30,241 nucleotides of DNA from the NCBI GenBank assembly GCA_016931955.1, contig JAFGDV010000006.1, forward strand, positions 1 through 30,241. The letters are read 5' to 3'. Source of the DNA: Candidatus Altarchaeota archaeon. GTDB taxonomy: Archaea > Altiarchaeota > Altiarchaeia > IMC4 > QMZM01. The position numbers and the translations under genes are program-made. Under the pieces are notes generated by a model. It did no database searches and had not been told where the DNA came from. It saw only the letters and a list, made by a program, of their open reading frames with translations. Positions 15,018 to 23,072 of the stretch are shown in pieces; the first letter of the stretch is position 1, and every line of letters begins with the position of its first letter.

Positions 15018-16040
15018 ATGGTGTATGTCAAGAGATTGTTGATTTTATTATTGTTGTTCTCTCTTTTGATGCCTGCCTGCATCGACTCAGGTGGGAAATC
15101 CGATGAAGTTGTTGTCTATGTCGCACATGATCAGGATTATTCTGAGCCCATACTCAGGGCTTTTGAAGAGGAAACTGGCATCAGGGTGAAAACTCTCTAC
15201 GATACTGAAGCTACTAAGACCACGGGCCTGGTGAACAAGCTGATAGCGGAAAAGAACCGTCCTCAGGCTGACGTCTTCTGGAACAACGAAGTCAGCAGGA
15301 CTATTGTCTTGAAGAATAACGGTATCCTGGAAACCTATTGTTCGCCTAACGCAGCCGATGTGCCAGCTATATACAAGGACCCTGAATGTTACTGGACTGG
15401 TTTCGGAGCTAGGGCGCGGATCATACTCTACAACTTGGATCTTGTAAGCAGAGAGGATGCACCCGATTCCTTGATGGATTTAACAGATCCCAAATGGGAG
15501 GGCAAGACGTGTATTGCAAACCCTCTTTTCGGTTCTACTGCATCGCATGTGGCTTCTCTATTCGCCTACTGGGGTGACGACGAAGCCATCCAATACTTCA
15601 CTGGCCTTAAGGAGAATAACATCATGATTGTGGAAAGCAACGGCATGGTCAGGGATCTTGTTGTTTCCGGTGAATGCTACATCGGCTTGACTGACACTGA
15701 TGACGCAAACGATGCCTTGGTCGAGAATAAACCTGTTGCGATGGTGTTCCCAGATCAGGACGGCATGGGTACTCTGGTTTTCCCCAATTCAGTGATGTTG
15801 ATCAAGAATGGGCCGAATCCAGAGAACGGTAAAAAACTCGTCGATTACCTGTTGAGCAGGGATGTCGAGAGAGAGCTTGCTTATACGAAGGCGATGCAGA
15901 TACCCCTTAAACCTGGAGTGGAGCGTCCGGAGAATGTTCCTGACGTGGATGAATTGAAGAATATTCCTGTGACGCCGGAGGAGCTCTATAATAAACTTAA
16001 CGTCTCTCAGGTTTTTGTTCAGGAGCTTTTTATCAGATAA
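15018..16040 (+). CDS. Fbp-type ABC importer substrate-binding lipoprotein
   Basis: This periplasmic-binding-protein-like receptor feeds the permease and ATPase that follow. The signal sequence is short and ends in a lipobox-like MPAC (Cys near residue 20), so the protein is probably lipid-anchored outside the membrane. The body has the ferric-binding family pattern: VVVYVAHDQDYSEPIL, then AFEEETGI, PQADVFWNNE, and a C-terminal LVDYLLS. At the position where FbpA has two adjacent iron-binding tyrosines this protein reads GLTDTDDAND, so the usual Tyr ligands are missing. The substrate may still be iron, bound through other residues or a chelate, or may be something else. It is separated from the permease by 18 nt in a clear operon. 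Confidence 0.8.
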   Translation: MVYVKRLLILLLLFSLLMPACIDSGGKSDEVVVYVAHDQDYSEPILRAFEEETGIRVKTLYDTEATKTTGLVNKLIAEKNRPQADVFWNNEVSRTIVLKNNGILETYCSPNAADVPAIYKDPECYWTGFGARARIILYNLDLVSREDAPDSLMDLTDPKWEGKTCIANPLFGSTASHVASLFAYWGDDEAIQYFTGLKENNIMIVESNGMVRDLVVSGECYIGLTDTDDANDALVENKPVAMVFPDQDGMGTLVFPNSVMLIKNGPNPENGKKLVDYLLSRDVERELAYTKAMQIPLKPGVERPENVPDVDELKNIPVTPEELYNKLNVSQVFVQELFIR

Positions 16041-16058
16041 TCCCAATTCTTATGGAAG

Positions 16059-17606
16059 ATGTCTTTGAGGTTTCATGCAGATTTAAGGCTATTATTAAAA
16101 ATCTTAACGCTTTTTCTATTCATCGTAGTTGCCATAGTTCCACTACTTTGCATCCTCTCATCGGATTTCTCATTGGAGCTTATTCCCACGTTTCTTGATG
16201 AGAGGTTGCTGTTTATCTTCCTCAGAACAATCCTCTTAGGTGTCAGTACAGTAGCTATGAGTCTTCTGATAGGAGTACCACTCGCATTTCTCTTGGAGTA
16301 TACAGTGCTACCATTCAGATCCTTCCTGGAAAAGGTCTACATACTGCCTCTATTGATACCCCCGTATATAAGCGCGATAGCTTGGTTGGAATTCCTGGGA
16401 AAGAAGGGGGATATCACGAATCTGAATCTTCCATTGGACATATACAATCTACCCTCAGCCATAGTTATTTTATCTCTTTCATTCTTTCCGATCGTGACTT
16501 TGTTGACGTCATTCGCACTCAAGAACATTGATTCCAGACTGGAGGATGCTGCAAGGCTCTTGTATCCTCAAAAGGAGGTCATAAGGAGGATAACCCTTCC
16601 ATTGATTATGCCTCACATCATCATCAGCTCAGTCTTCGTTTTCGTTTTTTCCATCTCCGAGCTCGGCGTTCCCGCATTATTGATGGTTAATGTTTTCACC
16701 CCCGAGATATTCGCACAGTTCAGCGCCTTTTTTGATACCAGCAAGGCTGTTACACTCTCCCTGCCTCTCATCATCTTGATATTCATTATCATCCTACTGA
16801 ACAGATCATTCCTTGGAGGGAAGTCCTTCATAACCATCTCCTCCTTTTCTAAGAGAAAGAAATCGATTGAATTATCAAGGACCCAGAGTTTGGTTGCTTT
16901 GTCCTTCGCATCTCTCATCCTGGTACTATCCGTTGGGATACCGATCTCGGTTCTACTTATAGAATCCAGATTGCAGTTCTCAATAGCTCTCTCTGAAGCC
17001 TACACACCTCTCCTAAACACCATAAAAATGGCTTCGATGGGCGCTACCTTGATGGTCGCCATAGGCTTCTTTCTCGCGTATTTTTACAGAAGCCGATTTG
17101 ATCCAATAATCCTATTCCCCATAGCAATCCCGAGCATGATGGCGGGCATCGGGCTCATCAAATTCTTCAACATCGAATTTCTTTCTTTTATCTACAACAG
17201 CTTTCTCATAGTCATAGTAGGGTACGCAACAAGATTCCTCCCATTCGTCACGAAAACACTCCATCCCTTCTTTGAGCAGATACATCCCTCGATCGAGGAA
17301 TCGGCGCTCCTATCAGGCGCCTCCTTCTGGAGGATTCTCCATCGGATCCTGTTCCCTTTGATGAAGCCTGGAATCATTTCGGCGTGGATTGTCGGCTTTA
17401 TACTGTCGGTACATGAACTTTCTACGACGATACTGGTTTCCCCTGCAGGGCTCCAGACCCTGCCAATCAGGATATACTCTCTGATGCACTATGGAGCTCC
17501 CGAGATGGTCTCATCCCTCTCATTGATATTGATTGCTGTGATAATTGCCCCCGTGATACTATTCCTCCTAATCAAGAAGTCATTATTCAGGGCGGTGACG
17601 GCATGA
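16059..17606 (+). CDS. Fbp-type ABC importer permease with two fused membrane domains
   Basis: About 12 transmembrane helices lie in two homologous halves, as in FbpB/ThiP-type permeases, where one chain forms the whole channel. Each half has an EAA loop that docks the ATPase. The first starts at about residue 158 (LEDAARLLYPQKEVIRRITL, lacking the usual Gly). The second starts at about 413 (EESALLSGASFWRILHRILF, with the Gly). The length of 515 is usual for the family. The end overlaps the ATPase start by 4 nt (ATGA), so translation is coupled. The substrate is set by the binding protein and is presumed to be iron or a related ligand. Confidence 0.88.
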   Translation: MSLRFHADLRLLLKILTLFLFIVVAIVPLLCILSSDFSLELIPTFLDERLLFIFLRTILLGVSTVAMSLLIGVPLAFLLEYTVLPFRSFLEKVYILPLLIPPYISAIAWLEFLGKKGDITNLNLPLDIYNLPSAIVILSLSFFPIVTLLTSFALKNIDSRLEDAARLLYPQKEVIRRITLPLIMPHIIISSVFVFVFSISELGVPALLMVNVFTPEIFAQFSAFFDTSKAVTLSLPLIILIFIIILLNRSFLGGKSFITISSFSKRKKSIELSRTQSLVALSFASLILVLSVGIPISVLLIESRLQFSIALSEAYTPLLNTIKMASMGATLMVAIGFFLAYFYRSRFDPIILFPIAIPSMMAGIGLIKFFNIEFLSFIYNSFLIVIVGYATRFLPFVTKTLHPFFEQIHPSIEESALLSGASFWRILHRILFPLMKPGIISAWIVGFILSVHELSTTILVSPAGLQTLPIRIYSLMHYGAPEMVSSLSLILIAVIIAPVILFLLIKKSLFRAVTA

Positions 17607-18316
17607 CTTTCCTCAGAATAAGAAACGTTGAGAAATCATTCGGCAGAAAGAAGGCGATATCAGAGCTCTCATTGGAGGTAGAGCAAAATGAGATCATCGG
17701 AGTACTCGGACCCTCAGGCTGCGGGAAGACGACTCTTCTCAGGATTATCGCAGGCCTTGAAGTACCCGACAGAGGAGAGATAATCATCAACGGAAGCACA
17801 GTTTACTCCAAGCGTACATTCATAACGCCTGAGAAGAGGAATGTTGGCATGGTGTTCCAGGATTTTGCGTTGTGGCCGCATATGACTGTGAGAGAGCATA
17901 TAGGCTTTGTGTTAGAGTCGCGAAAGATTAAAAAAGATGAAAAAATCAGTGAAATACTGAGGTTATTGTATCTTGGATCACTGGCTGGGTCTTATCCTGA
18001 ACAGCTTTCTGGTGGAGAGAAGCAGAGGGTCGCGATAGCGAGGGTTCTGGCTCAGGAGCCCAGGATCCTGTTATTGGATGAACCTGCGTCTAACCTTGAC
18101 CAGATCCTCAAGAGAGAGTTCAAGGATGAGCTGCTTAGGCTGAGGGAAGTTCTTAAGGTGACAGTAGTCTATGTCACCCACAACTACCTTGAACTGCTTG
18201 GTCTAGCTGACAAGATCACTGTAATGAAAGACGGCAGAATAATCCAAGAGGGTAAAACAGACGAAGTCTACGAAAATCCTGGAAATGGGTTCGTAGCCAG
18301 CCTCTTCAATAAATAG
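17603..18316 (+). CDS. ABC importer ATPase
   Basis: This cytoplasmic ATPase drives the fused permease. All core motifs are intact: Walker A GPSGCGKT (36-43), Q-loop Q86 in VFQDF, signature LSGGE (135-139), Walker B ILLLDE (155-160) and H-loop H193 in VTHN. At 237 residues it lacks the C-terminal regulatory (TOBE-like) domain found in longer FbpC/PotA proteins. It is the last gene of the three-gene importer operon. Confidence 0.92.
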   Translation: MTFLRIRNVEKSFGRKKAISELSLEVEQNEIIGVLGPSGCGKTTLLRIIAGLEVPDRGEIIINGSTVYSKRTFITPEKRNVGMVFQDFALWPHMTVREHIGFVLESRKIKKDEKISEILRLLYLGSLAGSYPEQLSGGEKQRVAIARVLAQEPRILLLDEPASNLDQILKREFKDELLRLREVLKVTVVYVTHNYLELLGLADKITVMKDGRIIQEGKTDEVYENPGNGFVASLFNK

Positions 18317-18331
18317 TATCCAAAAAAAAAC

Positions 18332-18343
18332 GAACTTATTAAC
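18332..18343 (+). promoter_or_regulatory. TATA-like promoter before the MopE/PKD fusion gene
   Basis: GAACTTATTAACC lies with its centre about 30 nt before the ATG at 18369, consistent with a leaderless or near-leaderless start. A run of nine A precedes it (18322-18330). This marks a new transcription unit after the importer operon. Confidence 0.4.
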
Positions 18344-18368
18344 CAAAAAGATTTAATCTATAAAGAAT

Positions 18369-21300
18369 ATGAAAAAAACTCTGTTACTCTTAAGTTCATT
18401 TTTATTGATTCTTCTAGTTCTAAATACGGTTAACGCAGCAGATACTGATGGAGATGGAGTTCCTGACGCCTCAGATAATTGCCCCAGTGATCCAAACCCT
18501 GGACAGGACGACCTCGATGAAGACGACGTTGGGGATGTATGCGACTGCGATGCTGACGGTGACGGAGTTGACGCTGATGAGCCTATCAAAGGCTGTTTCG
18601 GTACAGACTGTAACGATTTTAATAAAGATGTTGTTTCAAAGATAACCTGTTATGTGGACTGCGACGACGACAACTTCGGAGACCCAGCAGTATCAACGAC
18701 TCAATGTAAACAATGGTGCACGCAGATTATACTGCCAATAATATGCCTTAATAACGACTGGGTGCCTAATGACGATGACTGCGATGATGATCCTTTAGCA
18801 TGCGGCGCATACTGCTACCCAGGAGGTACAGAGGATACGTGTAACGACTGGGATGAGAACTGTAACGGGATGGCTGATGACGACCCCCCAGACGGCGACG
18901 GAGACGGGCATACAATCTGCGATGGAGACTGCAATGACGGCGACGGCACTGTCTGGGATACGATAGACTGTTACCCGGACTGTGACGGAGACCATCAAGG
19001 AAATCAATTTAGTCCAGCAACGACCGCATGTGTGCTAAAATGCTCTGATCTACCACTTACATGCAACGGATTTGTTTACGTAGACAATAAACTGGACTGC
19101 GACGACTCCAACGGAAACACCTTCTTCAACGCGCCGGAGTCATGTGACGGCATAGACAACAACTGCCCAAATGATGGGGGATATGGGCTATGCGATGAAG
19201 GCTGCGACGATGACGACGATGACTACTGCGACTGGACAACGACTTTTGTCGCCCACGCTCTGAACGCCTGTGGACTAGGCACCTGTCCTGGGGGAAATGA
19301 TAACCTTTGCCGATGCAACAAAGCAGGCGACTGCAAAGATAATGATAATAAGGTATTCCCCCAGGCCATAGCCTCTGAAGGCGATACAGCCTACTGCGGA
19401 GTTGATAGTGACGGCGACGGCATTCTCGACTGCTGTGATGGAATAGACAACGACTGCGACGGTAGAACCGATGAAGGCTGCCCCATGCCGTATCCAAGCC
19501 TCCAGGTCAACAATAGTCTAAATGTTGTGATTATTCCTTATCAGGCAATGCAGTGGTGTGATCTGAGCTACTGGAGTGGTTCGGCGATGGTTACAAAATG
19601 TTACTACCATATTGGAGGAGACGCCGACTTCAAGGACGCAGGCGACTACAAGGTAGCGATAGACTGGGATGTTGAGCCTGTTTATAAAACAGGGAGCTTT
19701 ATTGTCACAATAAACCATGACACACAACAACAATCCTGCGATTGCTTTTATCCCGACGACTGCATGGGACTGTCGTGCTGGCTTCCCGGTTCTGCTCTCA
19801 ACCCTGACTGGAACATGCCAGGCCTGGAAAAATTCTGCTGCGGCGACGACGAAAACGAAATCTATGTTGGAGGCACGGACGGAACATTCGCCTGCTGCGA
19901 CAACAAGAAGGAAGATGGGATAACAAGTCTCGGCGGAGAAGAGTGCGTGATTCATGGAGAATGCCAGAATCGGTTGGTCGGCCCCAACGAGGACGGCAGC
20001 CCCGGACTCTGCAACACTGTAGACGACGACTGCGATGGGATAGTGGACGAAAACTGCATGTGTGATTCCTCCAAGACCAACTGCGACCAAGACCTCGACT
20101 GCCCAACCTACCTGTGCAACGACACCTACGGCAACACTAAATCCTGCTGGAAGGTCGGCGGAGACGCCGACCCAGTGGGGGCGAATGCGTGCTGCGGGAG
20201 TATGACTTCTTCACCTGGATTTCCAAATACGCCGGGAGAGTACTATATCTGGAATCCATGCGATGGAAGCGACGCCTGCTGCGATCAAGCGGGAGAGTGC
20301 GTCCTCGGAGGCGTCTGCATGGGCTTCGTAAAGGTTCCCGGCCCCGAGCCCGCATGCGACTTCATAGACAACGACTGCGACTGCTTGGTGGATGAAGACT
20401 TCGACGTAGACGGGGACGGTTTCCCCTCATGCGCCGGAGACTGCGATGACTTTGATATTCATAGATTCCCCGGCAACCCAGAGATATGCGGCGACGGCAT
20501 AGACCAGGACTGCGATGGAATAGACCCAATATGCGGCAGCCCCGATGAGATAACCCTCGGAAACCTGTGCAGGCTCGTCTACGACACAAGCTACCTACTT
20601 GTCTATATCGCCGCCGCGATAACGGTGCTGTTGCTGGTCATCGGAGGCTTAACGCTCATCGGCTCAGAGGACGTTGAAGCCGCCGCCAAGGCGAAGAGCA
20701 ACATAAAGAACACCGTAATCGGCTTAATCATCGTCTTCGCTTTGCTTGGAGCAGGACACATGCTGGAGCCAGAATGCGTCTACCTGCCGGGGACAGGCTA
20801 CCAGCCGCCCTTCTATTACGGCGAACCCCCGCCTCTGTCGGTGGTTATCTCAACACCAACGGATATGCAATTCTTCGCTCCATCTGAGCTCGTAACATAC
20901 AACGCCGTCATATCCGGTGGCTCGCCCCCCTACGTGTACGTCTGGGACTTCGGAGACGAATCACCGACTGTGTGGGGCAGCATCACCACCTCGGGACCGT
21001 GCGGCGGGGAAACATACAAATACGACGTCAAAGGCAAGGGGAGATACACTGTAAGGATTACAGTCACGGACAGCGCGGGCAGAAAAGCCTGGGATGAGGT
21101 GGACGTCTTAATCGACATGGTGCTTGCTGAAATAGATAAGCCGCCTAACGGATTCATCGGAATCGTGGATGAACCAGTTGACTTCGAGGCGTCAATCTAC
21201 GGAGGAGAACTGCCGTATGCCGCTTGGTCATATGGTTGGTATACCGACGCCGGTGCTTTCCCTGGTGGCACCCTTGAGGACCTGCCTGGTTGGAGCGGTT

Positions 21301-21890
21301 TTCCAGTAAATACCGTAGGCGACTACGTGGTCACTTTTGCTGTCACGGATGCTGGGGGACGGACTTCCTCGGACAGCATCCTGATGAAGATAGTAAGCAA
21401 CGTCCCGAAGATAAAAACTGATTACGCCGATGCTAATTTCGGCTATGACACCATCGCTAGCTGCTGGAAGGCGCTTTGGCTGGCTGAGGACGAGACCATA
21501 ATAAAGTTCAAGGTAGAACCAGTCAACAACCCTTTCAATAATCTGAAAGTCGACGCGAAGGTCGTGGAGACAGGAGACTGTAAGTGGCTCAAGTGCTGTA
21601 AAGCATTTGACAACGAGTTCTACACTTCAACCTTAGGTCCTGTGCCACTTGGTAGTGACAAAGAATTCATTTTTAATAACTTCTGCGTTAGGGTCAAGAA
21701 GCTGGAGATACTGATTGACGGCGACTATTCAGTTGGCGGGGATGAGTGGACGTTCTGCGCCTGCTGCGACGCCGAGAATCCCTCTGATAGATGCCCCGGC
21801 AACTACGACGATGTGCCACCACATGATTTCCATGAATGCAAGGTAGTGCTTGGACGTTGCTCTAACACGGACTGTAGTGCGATACCATAA
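18369..21890 (+). CDS. Secreted TSP3/MopE-repeat, VirB2-like hairpin and PKD fusion protein, 1173 residues
   Basis: A signal peptide (about 1-23) is followed by thrombospondin type 3-like calcium-binding repeats (about 24-72). Many MopE-type motifs of the CDGIDNDCDG kind follow (near residues 158, 259, 355, 548, 662 and 706), very rich in Asp and Cys. At about 733-800 comes a two-helix membrane hairpin with a loop GSEDVEAAAKAKSNIKN, which matches the VirB2-like hairpins at 134-2906 though without the Lys-Trp pair. Two PKD-like domains follow (about 823-917 and 918-1014; the first has WDFGD and a VTDSAGR-type end), then a Cys-rich C-terminal domain. With the hairpin dipping into the membrane, both halves would be outside. 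Likely a calcium-stabilised surface component of the secretion apparatus (inference). Confidence 0.75.
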   Translation: MKKTLLLLSSFLLILLVLNTVNAADTDGDGVPDASDNCPSDPNPGQDDLDEDDVGDVCDCDADGDGVDADEPIKGCFGTDCNDFNKDVVSKITCYVDCDDDNFGDPAVSTTQCKQWCTQIILPIICLNNDWVPNDDDCDDDPLACGAYCYPGGTEDTCNDWDENCNGMADDDPPDGDGDGHTICDGDCNDGDGTVWDTIDCYPDCDGDHQGNQFSPATTACVLKCSDLPLTCNGFVYVDNKLDCDDSNGNTFFNAPESCDGIDNNCPNDGGYGLCDEGCDDDDDDYCDWTTTFVAHALNACGLGTCPGGNDNLCRCNKAGDCKDNDNKVFPQAIASEGDTAYCGVDSDGDGILDCCDGIDNDCDGRTDEGCPMPYPSLQVNNSLNVVIIPYQAMQWCDLSYWSGSAMVTKCYYHIGGDADFKDAGDYKVAIDWDVEPVYKTGSFIVTINHDTQQQSCDCFYPDDCMGLSCWLPGSALNPDWNMPGLEKFCCGDDENEIYVGGTDGTFACCDNKKEDGITSLGGEECVIHGECQNRLVGPNEDGSPGLCNTVDDDCDGIVDENCMCDSSKTNCDQDLDCPTYLCNDTYGNTKSCWKVGGDADPVGANACCGSMTSSPGFPNTPGEYYIWNPCDGSDACCDQAGECVLGGVCMGFVKVPGPEPACDFIDNDCDCLVDEDFDVDGDGFPSCAGDCDDFDIHRFPGNPEICGDGIDQDCDGIDPICGSPDEITLGNLCRLVYDTSYLLVYIAAAITVLLLVIGGLTLIGSEDVEAAAKAKSNIKNTVIGLIIVFALLGAGHMLEPECVYLPGTGYQPPFYYGEPPPLSVVISTPTDMQFFAPSELVTYNAVISGGSPPYVYVWDFGDESPTVWGSITTSGPCGGETYKYDVKGKGRYTVRITVTDSAGRKAWDEVDVLIDMVLAEIDKPPNGFIGIVDEPVDFEASIYGGELPYAAWSYGWYTDAGAFPGGTLEDLPGWSGFPVNTVGDYVVTFAVTDAGGRTSSDSILMKIVSNVPKIKTDYADANFGYDTIASCWKALWLAEDETIIKFKVEPVNNPFNNLKVDAKVVETGDCKWLKCCKAFDNEFYTSTLGPVPLGSDKEFIFNNFCVRVKKLEILIDGDYSVGGDEWTFCACCDAENPSDRCPGNYDDVPPHDFHECKVVLGRCSNTDCSAIP

Positions 21891-21943
21891 TTCAAGGGTG
21901 CCTGCACGTGCTCTAATGGGGACTTTTCTGATCTAAGAATCCA

Positions 21944-21985
21944 TGTATTTATTCGAAGACTCCATATATTACTTTTATAGAGGAG
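21944..21985 (+). promoter_or_regulatory. AT-rich promoter region and GAGGAG ribosome site before the VirB6-like run
   Basis: The 95-nt gap contains TGTATTTATT (about 21944-21953), with its centre about 37 nt before the ATG, and CATATATTAC (about 21963-21972) nearer to it. Either may be the TATA element. GAGGAG ends directly at the ATG (21986), too close for a normal Shine-Dalgarno. Confidence 0.35.
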
Positions 21986-23029
21986 ATGGAATCCAGTAAA
22001 ACAAAGATTGCAGCGATAGCGTTGATTGTTTTTTTGCTTAGCTGTATTGCTCTCCCACAGGAGGAAGACCCCGGCTCAAGCGGCTTGATACTAAGCAAAC
22101 TATTGCAGATACCTGAGCATTTCTTTCTCTATGTGGTGGAGGAGATACTCAAGGCTACCATGAATGCCGTGGTGGATCTCTTGAAGACGATGATCCTCTG
22201 GAATCCTAACCCAGACGATATTAAACCCATGGTAGATGACTTCATAGAGATTCTCATCCCAGTTTATGTGATAATAATCATCGTCTTGGGGATCTACATA
22301 ATCTTTGTATCGATTTCGCCTTCGGGGAGGGCTAAGGCTAAGAGCATGTTCTGGAAGACACTATTGAGTATGATGTTGGTCTCCATATCGCTGGAGATAT
22401 TCAAGATACTCTTAGCCATCTCCGACGCCCTAAGTAACAGGATGCTTGCAGGGGTCGTGACGACGAGGCTCCCCCAGTTTATGATGACGATGGCTATGAA
22501 TCCACACAATCTCTTCTTCCTCTACTTGAATCTCGTCTTCTTCCTCCTGTCGGCGCTTATTGTCATAGCGCTCAGATACATCCTTGTTTTGACGCTCTGC
22601 GCCCTGTTCCCTTTCACGCTGTTCCTGTATTTCTTCGAGTTCACGAAAGAGATAGGCTCCAAACTCCTCAGGTATACATTGATGGCCATATACACTCAGG
22701 TAGTTCAGGCGCTGATGCTGGCTATAACAGTGATATCGATGAATTCATTGAGGACGGGCAGCACCGGCGGAGAGAATATCGTCTACGCGTTCCTCTTCAT
22801 TGCAGGCTCTCTCATGATAGTCTTAGCTCCCTTGATGATGATGGGGATCATGAAGTGGATCGGAGGGGCATTGGCGGGAGCTGGCATGGTCGTCTCGTTC
22901 ATAAACCCCGCACTCGGCGGCATAATGGTGGCTGCTGGCGGGATAGCTGCCGGCATGGGTCCAGGAGCCTTGATCGCTGGTGGAACAGCTACCGGGCTTG
23001 GCTGGGCCTATAGGAAAGGCGGAACATAA
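21986..23029 (+). CDS. VirB6/TrbL-like membrane channel protein, first copy
   Basis: A polytopic membrane protein of 347 residues. The N-terminal hydrophobic segment ends in LLSC, a possible lipoprotein or signal site. Later hallmarks are shared by all three copies in this run: LWNPNPDD before the first long helix pair, SPSGRAKAKSMFWK in a cytoplasmic loop, ALFPFTLFLYFFEFTKEIG, the helix start YTQVVQALMLAITV, then MKWIGGALAGAGM and a Gly/Ala-rich C-terminal stretch ending MGPGALIAGG. VirB6/TrbL proteins (CedA in crenarchaeal DNA import) form the inner-membrane channel of type IV secretion-type machines. It leads the three-gene run. Confidence 0.75.
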   Translation: MESSKTKIAAIALIVFLLSCIALPQEEDPGSSGLILSKLLQIPEHFFLYVVEEILKATMNAVVDLLKTMILWNPNPDDIKPMVDDFIEILIPVYVIIIIVLGIYIIFVSISPSGRAKAKSMFWKTLLSMMLVSISLEIFKILLAISDALSNRMLAGVVTTRLPQFMMTMAMNPHNLFFLYLNLVFFLLSALIVIALRYILVLTLCALFPFTLFLYFFEFTKEIGSKLLRYTLMAIYTQVVQALMLAITVISMNSLRTGSTGGENIVYAFLFIAGSLMIVLAPLMMMGIMKWIGGALAGAGMVVSFINPALGGIMVAAGGIAAGMGPGALIAGGTATGLGWAYRKGGT

Positions 23030-23072
23030 GGAGCATTATCCAAGATCACATCGATGTAGATAACTCACTGGA

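Noticed and set aside
19126-20589. Several minus-strand open frames opposite the MopE-repeat gene
   Set aside because: The repeated GAC/GAT and TGC codons of the sense strand keep the reverse frames open by chance. The translations are low-complexity Arg/Ser-rich.
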